A stretch of DNA of 6,517 nucleotides from Pseudohongiella sp. GTDB lineage: Bacteria > Pseudomonadota > Gammaproteobacteria > Pseudomonadales > Pseudohongiellaceae. Under the pieces are notes generated by a model. It worked only from the letters and a program-made list of their open reading frames with translations. It was not told the origin of the DNA and made no database searches. The stretch is taken from contig JAUSPW010000254.1 of NCBI GenBank assembly GCA_030652635.1, positions 1-6,517 of the forward strand. Reading direction: 5' to 3'. Below, piece by piece: positions 1 through 6,452 of this stretch (position 1 is the stretch's first letter; the number at the start of each line of letters is the position of its first letter). The translations under genes and the position numbers were made by a program.

Positions 1-2
1 GT

Positions 3-875
3 GATCGCCAGGCACCCAGTTTAAGTTATGCTGCCCAAAGTCCTGAATTGCATGAGGCAGAAGACGGTAAATTTGCAGGTGGTTATTTTTGGGACGGACG
101 TGCAGTCAGTCTGGAACAGCAAGCTGTCTCGCCCTTGTATAGTCCAATTGAAATGGCACTACCTGATGTCTCGGTTCTGAAACAACGATTGCTGGAAAAA
201 GATTTCTATCAACAGGCTTTCAGTGCGCTTTTTTCCGATGATGTCTGGAATGAGCCTGATGACCTGAATAATGCATTTGCGAGCGCGGTCGCAGCTTACC
301 AGCGCACAGAAATATTTTCGCCGTTTGATTCTCGCTACGATAGATACCTGCGTGGGGAATACAAACCGACTTTACCTGAAACCATTGGCATGGGTTTGTT
401 TTTCTCCCAGGGGTTTGCAAACTGTAGCCATTGCCATCAGCTTAATACCTTGCCTAACAGCGTTGGAGAAACCTTCTCCAACTATCAATACGAGAATATT
501 GGCCTAGCAGCAAACGCGGCGCTGCGCGACGCCAATGGCAAAGGCGCTGATTTTGTGGATAATGGCTTCATGCAGCAAGGACGTTTCAAAGTACCGAGCC
601 TGCGAAACGTCGCCATCACAGCCCCCTACATGCACAACGGCATTTTTAATGAATTGAGGACAGTGTTGCTGTTTTATAACAAATTCAACACCACTGGCGG
701 TACCAGTCAGATAAATCCCGAGACACAACAACCCTGGGGTGAACCTGAAATAGATGGACATCGCGATATGGAAAAACTCAATGGTGGCATCCCATTATCG
801 CGCCTGCATATGGACGCGCTTGAGGCATTCATGCGTATGTTGACTGATCAGCAATACGAACATCTGCTGCCTTGA
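3..875 (+). CDS. Diheme cytochrome c peroxidase (CcpA/MauG family), 5'-truncated by window edge
   Basis: This is the C-terminal 290 residues of a periplasmic diheme peroxidase, which reduces H2O2 using electrons from small c-type cytochromes or related donors. The frame is open to the left edge, so the TTG at 48 is internal and the signal peptide and first CXXCH heme site lie outside the window. Visible family marks: FWDGRA (bases 87-104), whose Trp corresponds to the inter-heme Trp of the family; SPIEMA, whose Glu is the probable distal acid/base residue; the second heme site CSHCH (423-437); and FKVPSLRNVAITAPYMHNG, whose Met (630-632) should be the axial ligand of the C-terminal heme. That Met favours a classical CcpA-like peroxidase over true MauG, which has Tyr there. 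The methyltransferase gene follows after 63 bases with no terminator seen. Family assignment is firm; the physiological substrate is inferred. Confidence 0.93.
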   Translation, partial: DRQAPSLSYAAQSPELHEAEDGKFAGGYFWDGRAVSLEQQAVSPLYSPIEMALPDVSVLKQRLLEKDFYQQAFSALFSDDVWNEPDDLNNAFASAVAAYQRTEIFSPFDSRYDRYLRGEYKPTLPETIGMGLFFSQGFANCSHCHQLNTLPNSVGETFSNYQYENIGLAANAALRDANGKGADFVDNGFMQQGRFKVPSLRNVAITAPYMHNGIFNELRTVLLFYNKFNTTGGTSQINPETQQPWGEPEIDGHRDMEKLNGGIPLSRLHMDALEAFMRMLTDQQYEHLLP

Positions 876-938
876 CGCACATAGCTCCAACTCTGCACAC
901 TACACATCCTTTTCAAACTGACACACAAACCCTGATCT

Positions 939-1718
939 ATGACCGAGACCGGAAATTTGTATGCCGACTTGTCCGGTTTTTACGACTTGTTTTGTGCCGA
1001 GGTGAATTACGCCGAACAATGTGCGTTCACAAAACGTGTATTTGACGCTTTTTCAGCGTCGGGTGGTCAACAATACCTGGATCTTGCGTGTGGGACAGGT
1101 GCGCATATCCAGATAATGCAGAGCCTGGGATTTACTTCAACAGGCCTCGACAACAGTGCCCACATGCTTGAACAGGCTGCCAGTCGCTGTCCTGAGGCCA
1201 AGTTCATCTTATCTGACATGTCATCATTTCAAGGTAACGAGCAATATGACCTGATCAGCTGCTTTTTGTACTCGATTCATTACAGCCATCCTGTTTCCAA
1301 CCTGAAACGCACCTTAAAGCGCACCTTTGACGCATTAAAACCGGGTGGTGTTTTTGTATTTAACACCGTTGATATTGACGGCATAAACAACTGCCACTTT
1401 GTCAGCACGCAAGTAAATACCACTAGCAGCCGATTGACCTTTGTTTCAGGCTGGAGTTATGCAGGGCAGGGTGAGGTGATGGACTTGCATTTGTCTATCA
1501 CGCAGGAGCGCGCTGACACACATGAAACTACTGACAACACCATGCCTCGCGTCTGGCGCGACCGTCATACCATGACGGCTGTCAACATAGAGCACTTGAG
1601 CAGATGGCTGATCGAAACAGGTTATGAAGTTACCTTGCTTGAGCATGACTACAGCAGCCTGCAAGCCTGGTCACAGAACAGCTTTAACATTATTGTGGTC
1701 GCCAGCAAACCACAGTGA
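939..1718 (+). CDS. Class I SAM-dependent methyltransferase, substrate unknown
   Basis: A 259-residue soluble, probably cytoplasmic methyltransferase with the Rossmann-type SAM fold. Motif I is YLDLACGTG (residues 46-54), the acidic residue that would bind the SAM ribose is D71 in GLDNS, the next motif is SDM at 92-94, and YDLISCFLYSIHY (103-115) followed by LKPGGVFVFN (133-142) supplies the central strands. The N-terminal YADLSGFYDLF stretch resembles the start of small-molecule N-methyltransferases (sugar amine or glycine/sarcosine type), but residues 145-259 show no motif that fixes the substrate. The ATG at 939 has no convincing Shine-Dalgarno sequence upstream. The gene lies between a peroxidase gene and purT on the same strand, with gaps of 63 and 83 bases, and neither neighbour tells its role. 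No signal peptide or membrane segment is seen. Confidence 0.9.
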   Translation: MTETGNLYADLSGFYDLFCAEVNYAEQCAFTKRVFDAFSASGGQQYLDLACGTGAHIQIMQSLGFTSTGLDNSAHMLEQAASRCPEAKFILSDMSSFQGNEQYDLISCFLYSIHYSHPVSNLKRTLKRTFDALKPGGVFVFNTVDIDGINNCHFVSTQVNTTSSRLTFVSGWSYAGQGEVMDLHLSITQERADTHETTDNTMPRVWRDRHTMTAVNIEHLSRWLIETGYEVTLLEHDYSSLQAWSQNSFNIIVVASKPQ

Positions 1719-1801
1719 ATTGCTGCCAACCATGAATTCCGCTAGAGTCAAACCTTGCTGTTGAAGACCAATAGTCGCCCTTTTTCAGATTGGATTCGTT
1801 T

Positions 1802-2983
1802 ATGACCACGATAGGAACGCCCTTATCACCCAATGCCACCCGCGTCATGTTATTAGGCAGTGGTGAACTTGGCAAAGAAGTCGCCATAGAGTTGATGCGG
1901 CTGGGTTGCGAAGTGATTGCAGTTGATCGTTACGCCAACGCGCCTGCTATGCAGGTGGCACATCGCAGCCATGTGATCAATATGCTGGATGGTGCAGCAC
2001 TGCGATATCTGGTTGAGATGGAACGGCCCTCCCTGATCGTGCCCGAGATTGAAGCCATTGCGACGGATGAGTTGGTCAGGCTGGAGGCCGACGGCTGGCA
2101 GGTGATACCTACGGCTCGTGCTGCACAACTCACCATGAATCGCGAAGGTATTCGTCGCCTTGCTGCTGAGGAATTGGGCTTGGCAACCTCACCGTATCAG
2201 TTTGCGCAAACCAGAGAGCAATATCTTGATGCTATCAAACTGGTTGGGCTGCCCTGTGTAGTCAAACCTATCATGTCATCATCAGGCAAAGGCCAAAGTA
2301 CAGTCCGCACGGAATCTGAAGCGCATCATGCTTGGGATTACGCTCAGTCAGGCAGCCGCAGCGGTCAAGGTAAAGTCATCGTAGAAGGTTTTATCAACTT
2401 TGATTATGAAATTACACTGTTGACCGTCAGGCACCGTGATGGCACGGTTTTTTGTGAGCCAATAGGTCATCGACAAGAACGTGGTGATTACCGCGAATCC
2501 TGGCAACCGCAAGCTATGTCTGAGATTGCATTACAAGAAGCACAGCGCATTGCGGCTGCAGTGACTGAATCATTGGGCGGTCAGGGGATTTTTGGGGTAG
2601 AGCTGTTTGTCAAAGGTGACAAAGTCTATTTCAGTGAAGTATCTCCGCGTCCTCACGACACGGGTCTGGTCACCTTGCTGTCACAGAATCTGTCAGAGTT
2701 CGCTTTGCATGCCAGAGCCATTTTGGGACTCCCAGTACCTGTCATAAGGCAAATGGGACCTTGTGCATCGGCGGTGCTGTTGGTTTCAGGACATTCACGT
2801 GACATGCAATACGGTAATTTGCATGAGGCCTTGGCCGAACCTGACACTGAACTGCGGCTGTTTGGAAAACCTGAAGTGAACGGAGAACGCCGCTTGGGTG
2901 TTGCACTGGCCAAAGATGAAAGCACAGAACTCGCGATACAAAAAGCCTTGCGAGTGATCAGCAAGATCACTGTGAATTTGTAA
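1802..2983 (+). CDS. purT: Formate-dependent phosphoribosylglycinamide formyltransferase (GAR transformylase 2)
   Basis: PurT makes formyl-GAR from GAR, formate and ATP, the folate-independent form of the third step of de novo purine synthesis. The 393-residue product is about the length of E. coli PurT (392). From memory of that protein, the N-terminal three quarters align without gaps: GAR-binding E22-L23 (GSGELGKEV) and E82 (VPEIEAIATD), ATP-grasp residues R114, K155, S160-Q165, E195 and E203, Mg-binding E267 (FGVELFV) and E279 (FSEVSPRPHDTG), and D286. K356 and R363-R364 near the C-terminus match with a one-residue shift. An in-frame TTG at 1790 would add four residues, but the ATG at 1802 gives the family N-terminus (MTTIGTPLSPNATRVMLLG), so it is preferred. 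Only a weak GGA (1792-1794) precedes it. No PurR-type operator is apparent upstream. The enzyme appears fully functional. Confidence 0.98.
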   Translation: MTTIGTPLSPNATRVMLLGSGELGKEVAIELMRLGCEVIAVDRYANAPAMQVAHRSHVINMLDGAALRYLVEMERPSLIVPEIEAIATDELVRLEADGWQVIPTARAAQLTMNREGIRRLAAEELGLATSPYQFAQTREQYLDAIKLVGLPCVVKPIMSSSGKGQSTVRTESEAHHAWDYAQSGSRSGQGKVIVEGFINFDYEITLLTVRHRDGTVFCEPIGHRQERGDYRESWQPQAMSEIALQEAQRIAAAVTESLGGQGIFGVELFVKGDKVYFSEVSPRPHDTGLVTLLSQNLSEFALHARAILGLPVPVIRQMGPCASAVLLVSGHSRDMQYGNLHEALAEPDTELRLFGKPEVNGERRLGVALAKDESTELAIQKALRVISKITVNL

Positions 2984-2989
2984 GTGACA

Positions 2990-3019
2990 TGCCCGTTGCT
3001 AAAACGGGCAACAACTTTT
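2990..3019 (+). terminator. Hairpin after purT, probable intrinsic terminator
   Basis: An 8-bp perfect stem (2990-2997 with 3003-3010, TGCCCGTT / AACGGGCA) closes a 5-base loop just after the purT stop. The T tract is short and displaced (CTTTT at 3015-3019), so termination may be only moderate. The hairpin sits in the 41-base gap between convergent purT and the protease gene. On the minus strand it is not followed by a T run, so it is a poor terminator for the protease. A ten-base near-repeat (AAGTGACATG at 2982, AAGTGTCATG at 3020, one mismatch) flanks it and overlaps both stop codons. Confidence 0.55.
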
Positions 3020-3024
3020 AAGTG

Positions 3025-4692
3025 TCATGGTACCGTGGTGGTGATTTCGGTAATTCTCAATTCACCACTGATGAACTCGCCTTGCGAGTATGCGCCAACC
3101 CAGATGTCATAACGCCCAGCACCGGGATTACTGATTGTGATGACGGGGTTTAATGAGGAGGGAGCGTCATCGTTGCATGACCAGGTTCCATCAGGTTTAT
3201 TGATGATCAACGTAGCATCCTGTCCACCGGTGTTTGCCACAAAATACAATTGCAGAGTCGTGCTGGCGCCGCTCCAGCTCAGTTTGTAGTCCGGCGCGCT
3301 TGATGCAAAACCTCTGCACTCATTGCCATAACCAGCGTCAGCGACATCCACCGAACCACCCGCACTGATGGTCACCACATGAGGATCTGGCGTAAACCCG
3401 GCGGCCAGCTCCGCCGCCCCGAAGTAGGGTTCTGCGGCAAAATCGAGTCCGGCTCCGATAGCATCAACACCGGCATCCAGATTCTCAAAGCCGGCACCAT
3501 CAACAAGTGCCAAAACCCCGGCTACCGTATCGTTCCTGTCAAAACTACCAATCCATACGTCGTACTGCCCAGCCGGCGCTTCAGTAAACAACAAGCCAGG
3601 ATCTAGGGATTCAGCGCTTTCGTCATCGTTGCAGTGCCACAAGCCATCGGGTGCGTTCACAATCAAGGTGGTATCCGCGCTTTCATCTTCGGCAAGAAAC
3701 ATGATATTCAAGTCAGTCATGGCCTCACTTAACTGAATTCGGAAATCTGGATTGCTGGCAGCAAATCCGACACAGCTCTCGCCGATATAACTGACATCTA
3801 CGCTGCCACCGGAAATCAGGTCGGTAAAATAGGGCTCGATCAACTCGGCTGGGGTCAATGTGATTGCTCCAAAACTAGGTTCCCTTGATAAATCGAGTAT
3901 TGAATCGGCCACACTGGAATTCACGCCTGACCATGATGCGACCAAGCCTTCGTCATCTTCCAGAATAGCCATGACAAAAGGAACCGCAAGCAGACTGCCA
4001 AGACGGCCGCCCGTCAGATTTTCTGTTCTGACACTGGTAGGAATGCCAATAAAGTCACCACGTCCATTCAACGCCATACCGCCACTATTACCCGGTGACA
4101 TTTCCGCGTTGGTGCGGTACCACATGGGCAAACGTTCGCCTTTGTACTCACCAAACTGCACTGATGAAATAATCCCCGTTGTGTAAACCAGTTCGTCGTC
4201 ACCAATACCGGGATAACCAAAAATGCCAACCGTGTCTCCACGCCGCACTTCACTGTTTTTATTACCGATTTCCTGAACGGTGATGTCAGGAATACGAACC
4301 CCAAAACTGCCATCACGCAATTGCCGGGCTGTTACCGCATTACCTTGTAAATCAGAGGTCAGTGTATAAACCGCAAAGTCATACTCTTGCGAGAAACCAA
4401 CCAGATTGGCAATAAACATCGGTTGCGCTGGCGCGTTGGGATCTACCAGCACCGCAATGGTTGCCACATCAAAACCTTCAACAACATGCCGATTAGTGAA
4501 CACCGTTGGTTTGTTATCAATAATGATCAAAGTGCCTGAGCCTGTTGCGTTGTCTACAATCACCTGTACCGCGGCACGAGAGGTTTCATCGATATCATAA
4601 TCTTGGGATTGTGCAATGACAGCGGAGGGCAGGCCTACCAACAGGGAACAAAGCAGTACCAAAAAAGAACAAGAGGGCAGTGACTTACACAT
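3025..4692 (-). CDS. Secreted trypsin-like serine protease with two C-terminal tandem modules
   Basis: A 555-residue exported protease. Residues 1-27 form a Sec signal peptide with probable cleavage at VIA|QSQ. LVLLC at 11-15 is not a proper lipobox, so a lipoprotein is unlikely. The S1/DegP-like catalytic domain (about 35-245) has an intact triad: H69 in TNRHVVEG, D105 in EYDFAVYTL and S203 in SPGNSGG. No PDZ domain follows. Instead there are two related modules, about 265-398 and 415-549, joined by a Gly/Ala/Asp-rich linker. They share EPxFG, GGSVDV, CxGFAxSxPD, a WxCNDD motif and GxYDxWxG, and may be beta-sandwich targeting or binding domains. The ATG at 4692 has GGAA (4701-4704) eight bases upstream. 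The gene is divergent from the cupin-like gene and convergent with purT. Substrate and final location (periplasm or outside) are not visible from the sequence. Confidence 0.9.
   Translation of the reverse strand: MCKSLPSCSFLVLLCSLLVGLPSAVIAQSQDYDIDETSRAAVQVIVDNATGSGTLIIIDNKPTVFTNRHVVEGFDVATIAVLVDPNAPAQPMFIANLVGFSQEYDFAVYTLTSDLQGNAVTARQLRDGSFGVRIPDITVQEIGNKNSEVRRGDTVGIFGYPGIGDDELVYTTGIISSVQFGEYKGERLPMWYRTNAEMSPGNSGGMALNGRGDFIGIPTSVRTENLTGGRLGSLLAVPFVMAILEDDEGLVASWSGVNSSVADSILDLSREPSFGAITLTPAELIEPYFTDLISGGSVDVSYIGESCVGFAASNPDFRIQLSEAMTDLNIMFLAEDESADTTLIVNAPDGLWHCNDDESAESLDPGLLFTEAPAGQYDVWIGSFDRNDTVAGVLALVDGAGFENLDAGVDAIGAGLDFAAEPYFGAAELAAGFTPDPHVVTISAGGSVDVADAGYGNECRGFASSAPDYKLSWSGASTTLQLYFVANTGGQDATLIINKPDGTWSCNDDAPSSLNPVITISNPGAGRYDIWVGAYSQGEFISGELRITEITTTVP
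3046..3432 (-). repeat. Second C-terminal module of the serine protease (residues 421-549)
   Basis: The second module repeats the first at an offset of 150-152 residues: EPYFG, AGGSVDV, C459 in CRGFASSAPD, DATLIINKPDG, C506 in WSCNDD and GRYDIWVGAY. The cysteine spacing is again 47 residues. It ends six residues before the protein's C-terminus, so the modules form the tail of the protein. From memory, similar modules occur at the ends of other exported proteobacterial proteins, which suggests a mobile extracytoplasmic domain. Confidence 0.8.
3499..3882 (-). repeat. First C-terminal module of the serine protease (residues 271-398)
   Basis: This stretch encodes the first of two homologous modules. 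It contains EPSFG, SGGSVDV, C307 in CVGFAASNPD, DTTLIVNAPDG, C354 in WHCNDD and GQYDVWIGSF. The two cysteines are 47 residues apart and probably form a disulfide after export. The similarity to the second module is at protein level; the DNA copies have diverged, so the duplication is old. Confidence 0.8.
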
Positions 4693-4724
4693 TTTGTTGT
4701 TTCCGCGAACAGGTTGTTGGTGGC

Positions 4725-4730
4725 ATTATC
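4725..4730 (-). promoter_or_regulatory. Candidate -10 box for the protease gene
   Basis: Read on the minus strand this is GATAAT, five of six matches to the sigma-70 -10 consensus. It would place the transcript start roughly 25 bases before the protease ATG. No good -35 box is found 16-18 bases upstream, so the promoter may be weak or need an activator. Confidence 0.35.
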
Positions 4731-4741
4731 CGGCAGCGGAT
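4728..4741. promoter_or_regulatory. Inverted repeat ATCCG-GCAG-CGGAT in the divergent intergenic region
   Basis: Two perfect 5-base arms separated by 4 bases overlap the candidate -10 box of the protease gene by three bases. This is where a repressor of that promoter would bind. It could equally be a short hairpin or chance, so operator function is only inferred. Confidence 0.3.
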
Positions 4742-4754
4742 CCAAAAAGAACAT

Positions 4755-4768
4755 CACCCGCACGGGTG
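4755..4768. promoter_or_regulatory. Inverted repeat CACCCG-CA-CGGGTG between protease and cupin genes
   Basis: Two perfect 6-base arms with a 2-base centre lie 29-42 bases before the cupin-gene ATG and about 65 bases before the protease ATG. The short centre makes a dimeric protein-binding site more likely than an RNA hairpin, though a 5-bp stem with a 4-base loop is possible. No regulator can be named. Confidence 0.35.
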
Positions 4769-4782
4769 TAGCAAAAATAACA

Positions 4783-4787
4783 AGAGG
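4783..4787 (+). promoter_or_regulatory. Shine-Dalgarno sequence deciding the cupin-gene start
   Basis: AGAGG lies nine bases before the ATG at 4797, whose product begins with a normal signal peptide. The frame stays open upstream to an ATG at 4680, but that start would add 39 residues of unrelated sequence and overlap the divergent protease gene, so 4797 is taken as the start. Confidence 0.75.
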
Positions 4788-4796
4788 ATTGAAGCC

Positions 4797-5495
4797 ATGA
4801 CTCCATTTAAACGGCAAAGTGTTTGTCTATTGGGCATTGCTCTAAGTGCCAGTATGTTCTCCGGCGCTTTGGCAGCCCAGGATCAACCGATTGACGAAGC
4901 AGCCTTTGATCGCGTGCGCACGGTTAATATTCTGCAAGAACCCCGGCATAGAACTGTGCACACCGACGGTCATCTGCGCTTGATTGATGTACAGATCAAT
5001 CCTGCAGATACCACCCTGCCGCATACACATGACTCAGCCATTATGTACACCTTTATCAGCAATGGCGCTGGGCCCCTTAACGGCAGGGTATCTAGCACCA
5101 CAAGTTATGTAGACGAACACTTCACACATCGCGTCACAAATGAAGGACCTGGCCTTTTCAGGATCATAGCCTTGGCCAACTATGGACCTGCCGTTGCAGG
5201 CACGGTATTGCCTGTTCAGGGACTAAATGTGCAAGCTCAACTTGAAAATGCCTGGTTTCGCTCATTCAGGCTGGAACTGGCCGCTGGCGAGAGCAGCACC
5301 CAGATCACACATGCCTATCCGATTGCTATCGTCCAAGTGAGTGACGGACGCGTTCATATTACGCGCGCTGATGGAATTACCAATGAGCTTCAGTCTATGG
5401 GCGATTGGGCATGGCGAGCAGCGGGGCAGGCTTATCAGATTCATAACAAATCCGATAAACCAGTTTCGCTTGTGATTAACGAAGGGCTGCGCTGA
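4797..5495 (+). CDS. Exported double-cupin-like protein of unknown function
   Basis: A 232-residue exported protein. Residues 1-26 or 1-27 are a Sec signal peptide (hydrophobic core about 8-20, cleavage near GALA|A or LAA|Q). The mature part looks like two cupin-type beta-barrels. The first (about 42-130) has PHTHD with H76 and H78 as possible metal ligands and HRVTN (111-115) resembling the second cupin motif; the usual Glu after HxH is not where expected. The second (about 150-232) keeps the outline (TQITHAYP, then H216 in YQIHNKSDKP) but has fewer ligand candidates, so it may be structural. Catalytic function cannot be named; a periplasmic metal-binding or small-ligand protein is plausible. 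It is transcribed away from the protease gene, sharing 104 bases of upstream DNA, and runs into the SDR gene with a 6-base gap. Confidence 0.8.
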   Translation: MTPFKRQSVCLLGIALSASMFSGALAAQDQPIDEAAFDRVRTVNILQEPRHRTVHTDGHLRLIDVQINPADTTLPHTHDSAIMYTFISNGAGPLNGRVSSTTSYVDEHFTHRVTNEGPGLFRIIALANYGPAVAGTVLPVQGLNVQAQLENAWFRSFRLELAAGESSTQITHAYPIAIVQVSDGRVHITRADGITNELQSMGDWAWRAAGQAYQIHNKSDKPVSLVINEGLR

Positions 5496-5501
5496 CACGC
5501 C

Positions 5502-6275
5502 TCACTCATCTGTAAAACTCATGGTGCGGTCGACTTTTAATGGCCCCCATGCCTGACATACGGGCATGACTTCCAGCGTGTTGATATTGACATGCGCAGG
5601 CGTGCTGCATACCCAGAAAATGATCTCTGCAATGTCTTCAGCACTCAGAGGTTTGGTGCCTTCATATACTTTATCGGCTTTATCTTTTGCCTGATCAAAT
5701 CTGACCAATGAAAATTCAGTTTCGGCCATACCAGGATCGATATTGCTGACTTTGATTTTTTTGCCAAGTAAATCCGCGCGTAACTCTCGGCTGAACATCT
5801 GTACAAAGGCTTTGCTGGCACCATAGACATTGCCGCCTGGATAGGGCCAATGCCCAGCCGTTGAACCGATATTAATGATATGTCCGTGATCGCGCGCAAC
5901 CATGCCTGGTAAAACCAAACGTGTCATGCGCACCAGCGCTGTTACGTTGGTAGCGATCATGGTTTCCCAATCGGTCAGATCAGCCTCGTCAGCCGGGGAT
6001 AAGCCAAGTGCCAGACCAGCGTTATTGATTAACACGTCGGGTTGGTCAAAGGGTGCCTGCAGACTTGCTAAAGCATTTTGTACAGCCGTCGCATCGGTAA
6101 TGTCTACACAAAGCACACACACGTCACACTGCGACGCGAGTTGCTCTGCCAGGTCGTTCAGGCGATCAGCGCGTCGCGCAAGCAAAATCAACCGATGCCC
6201 GGCTTGTGCAAAGCGCTCGGCGCAGGCTTTGCCAAATCCGGAGGACGCACCGGTAATCAATACAGTTTTTTTCAT
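5502..6275 (-). CDS. ydfG: YdfG-like NADP-dependent short-chain dehydrogenase (3-hydroxy acid dehydrogenase type)
   Basis: A 257-residue classical SDR, soluble and cytoplasmic, using NAD(P)(H) to interconvert a hydroxyl and a ketone. The cofactor motif is TGASSGFG (8-15). A Lys-free basic ARR (33-35) after the second strand favours NADP, NNAG is at 84-87, and the catalytic residues are N110, S138 (IGSTAG), Y151 and K155 (YGASK). Stretches such as NNAGLALG, DWETMI, LPGMVxRxHGHIINIGSTAG and PAHVNINTLEVMPV closely match E. coli YdfG, which oxidises L-allo-threonine, serine and other 3-hydroxy acids and reduces malonic semialdehyde. The tail is about nine residues longer than YdfG. The ATG at 6275 has GGA (6285-6287) nine bases upstream. 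Family assignment is strong; the exact substrate is inferred from YdfG. No terminator is seen before the convergent cupin gene. Confidence 0.93.
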   Translation of the reverse strand: MKKTVLITGASSGFGKACAERFAQAGHRLILLARRADRLNDLAEQLASQCDVCVLCVDITDATAVQNALASLQAPFDQPDVLINNAGLALGLSPADEADLTDWETMIATNVTALVRMTRLVLPGMVARDHGHIINIGSTAGHWPYPGGNVYGASKAFVQMFSRELRADLLGKKIKVSNIDPGMAETEFSLVRFDQAKDKADKVYEGTKPLSAEDIAEIIFWVCSTPAHVNINTLEVMPVCQAWGPLKVDRTMSFTDE

Positions 6276-6307
6276 AATAAGCTATCCGCAGCACGGTCCC
6301 TGAAAAG

Positions 6308-6321
6308 ATCATGGTCATGAT
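6308..6321. promoter_or_regulatory. Inverted repeat ATCATG-GT-CATGAT upstream of the SDR gene
   Basis: Perfect 6-base arms with a 2-base centre lie 33-46 bases upstream of the SDR start codon, a position suited to an operator near the promoter. I find no convincing -35/-10 pair around it, so function is inferred only. Confidence 0.3.
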
Positions 6322-6384
6322 GCTACATTTTTTGGGTAAATGGCGCACTCAAAAATGCTCGCTAGCCACCCTGTTTAAGGTCAT

Positions 6385-6414
6385 AAAAAAAACGGGGGCA
6401 ATAATTGCCCCCGT
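6385..6414 (-). terminator. Strong intrinsic terminator facing left
   Basis: A perfect 10-bp GC-rich stem (6392-6401 with 6405-6414, ACGGGGGCAA / TTGCCCCCGT) has a 3-base loop. Read on the minus strand it is followed immediately by seven T residues (6391-6385). The orientation means it ends a transcript coming from the right. It also separates that transcript from the SDR gene, which starts about 110 bases further along the same strand. Confidence 0.85.
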
Positions 6415-6452
6415 AAAAAAGACCGGACCAGCAGGAAGCAGTGTTGATCCGG
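6415..6452 (-). terminator. Second intrinsic terminator, directly upstream of the first
   Basis: On the minus strand CCGGATCA (6452-6445) pairs with TGGTCCGG (6430-6423) over 8 bp, including one G-U pair that would be a mismatch on the plus strand. A 14-base loop is followed by TC and six T residues (6420-6415). It abuts the terminator at 6385-6414, making a tandem pair for the same transcript. The large loop makes it the weaker of the two. Confidence 0.6.

Noticed and set aside
1790..1801. TTG at 1790 as the purT start.
   Set aside because: It adds four residues not found in the family. The ATG at 1802 reproduces the known PurT N-terminus.
1719..1801. A PurR-type operator or sigma-70 promoter ahead of purT.
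   Set aside because: No palindrome of the PurR type is present. The best -35/-10 pairing (TTGAAG with TCAGAT) matches the -10 consensus at only three positions.
4648..4662. LVLLC in the protease signal peptide as a lipoprotein site.
   Set aside because: Leu precedes the Cys where Gly, Ala or Ser is needed, and a normal signal peptidase I site follows at residue 27.
4680..4796. ATG at 4680 as the start of the cupin protein.
   Set aside because: It would place 39 unrelated residues before a good signal peptide, overlap the protease gene, and ignore the Shine-Dalgarno sequence at 4783-4787.
6421..6452. Plus-strand GGAAGCAG resembles the core of bacterial SRP (4.5S) RNA.
   Set aside because: The neighbouring conserved hairpin with its GGAA tetraloop and the preceding CAGGTC are absent, and the stem here forms better on the minus strand as a terminator.
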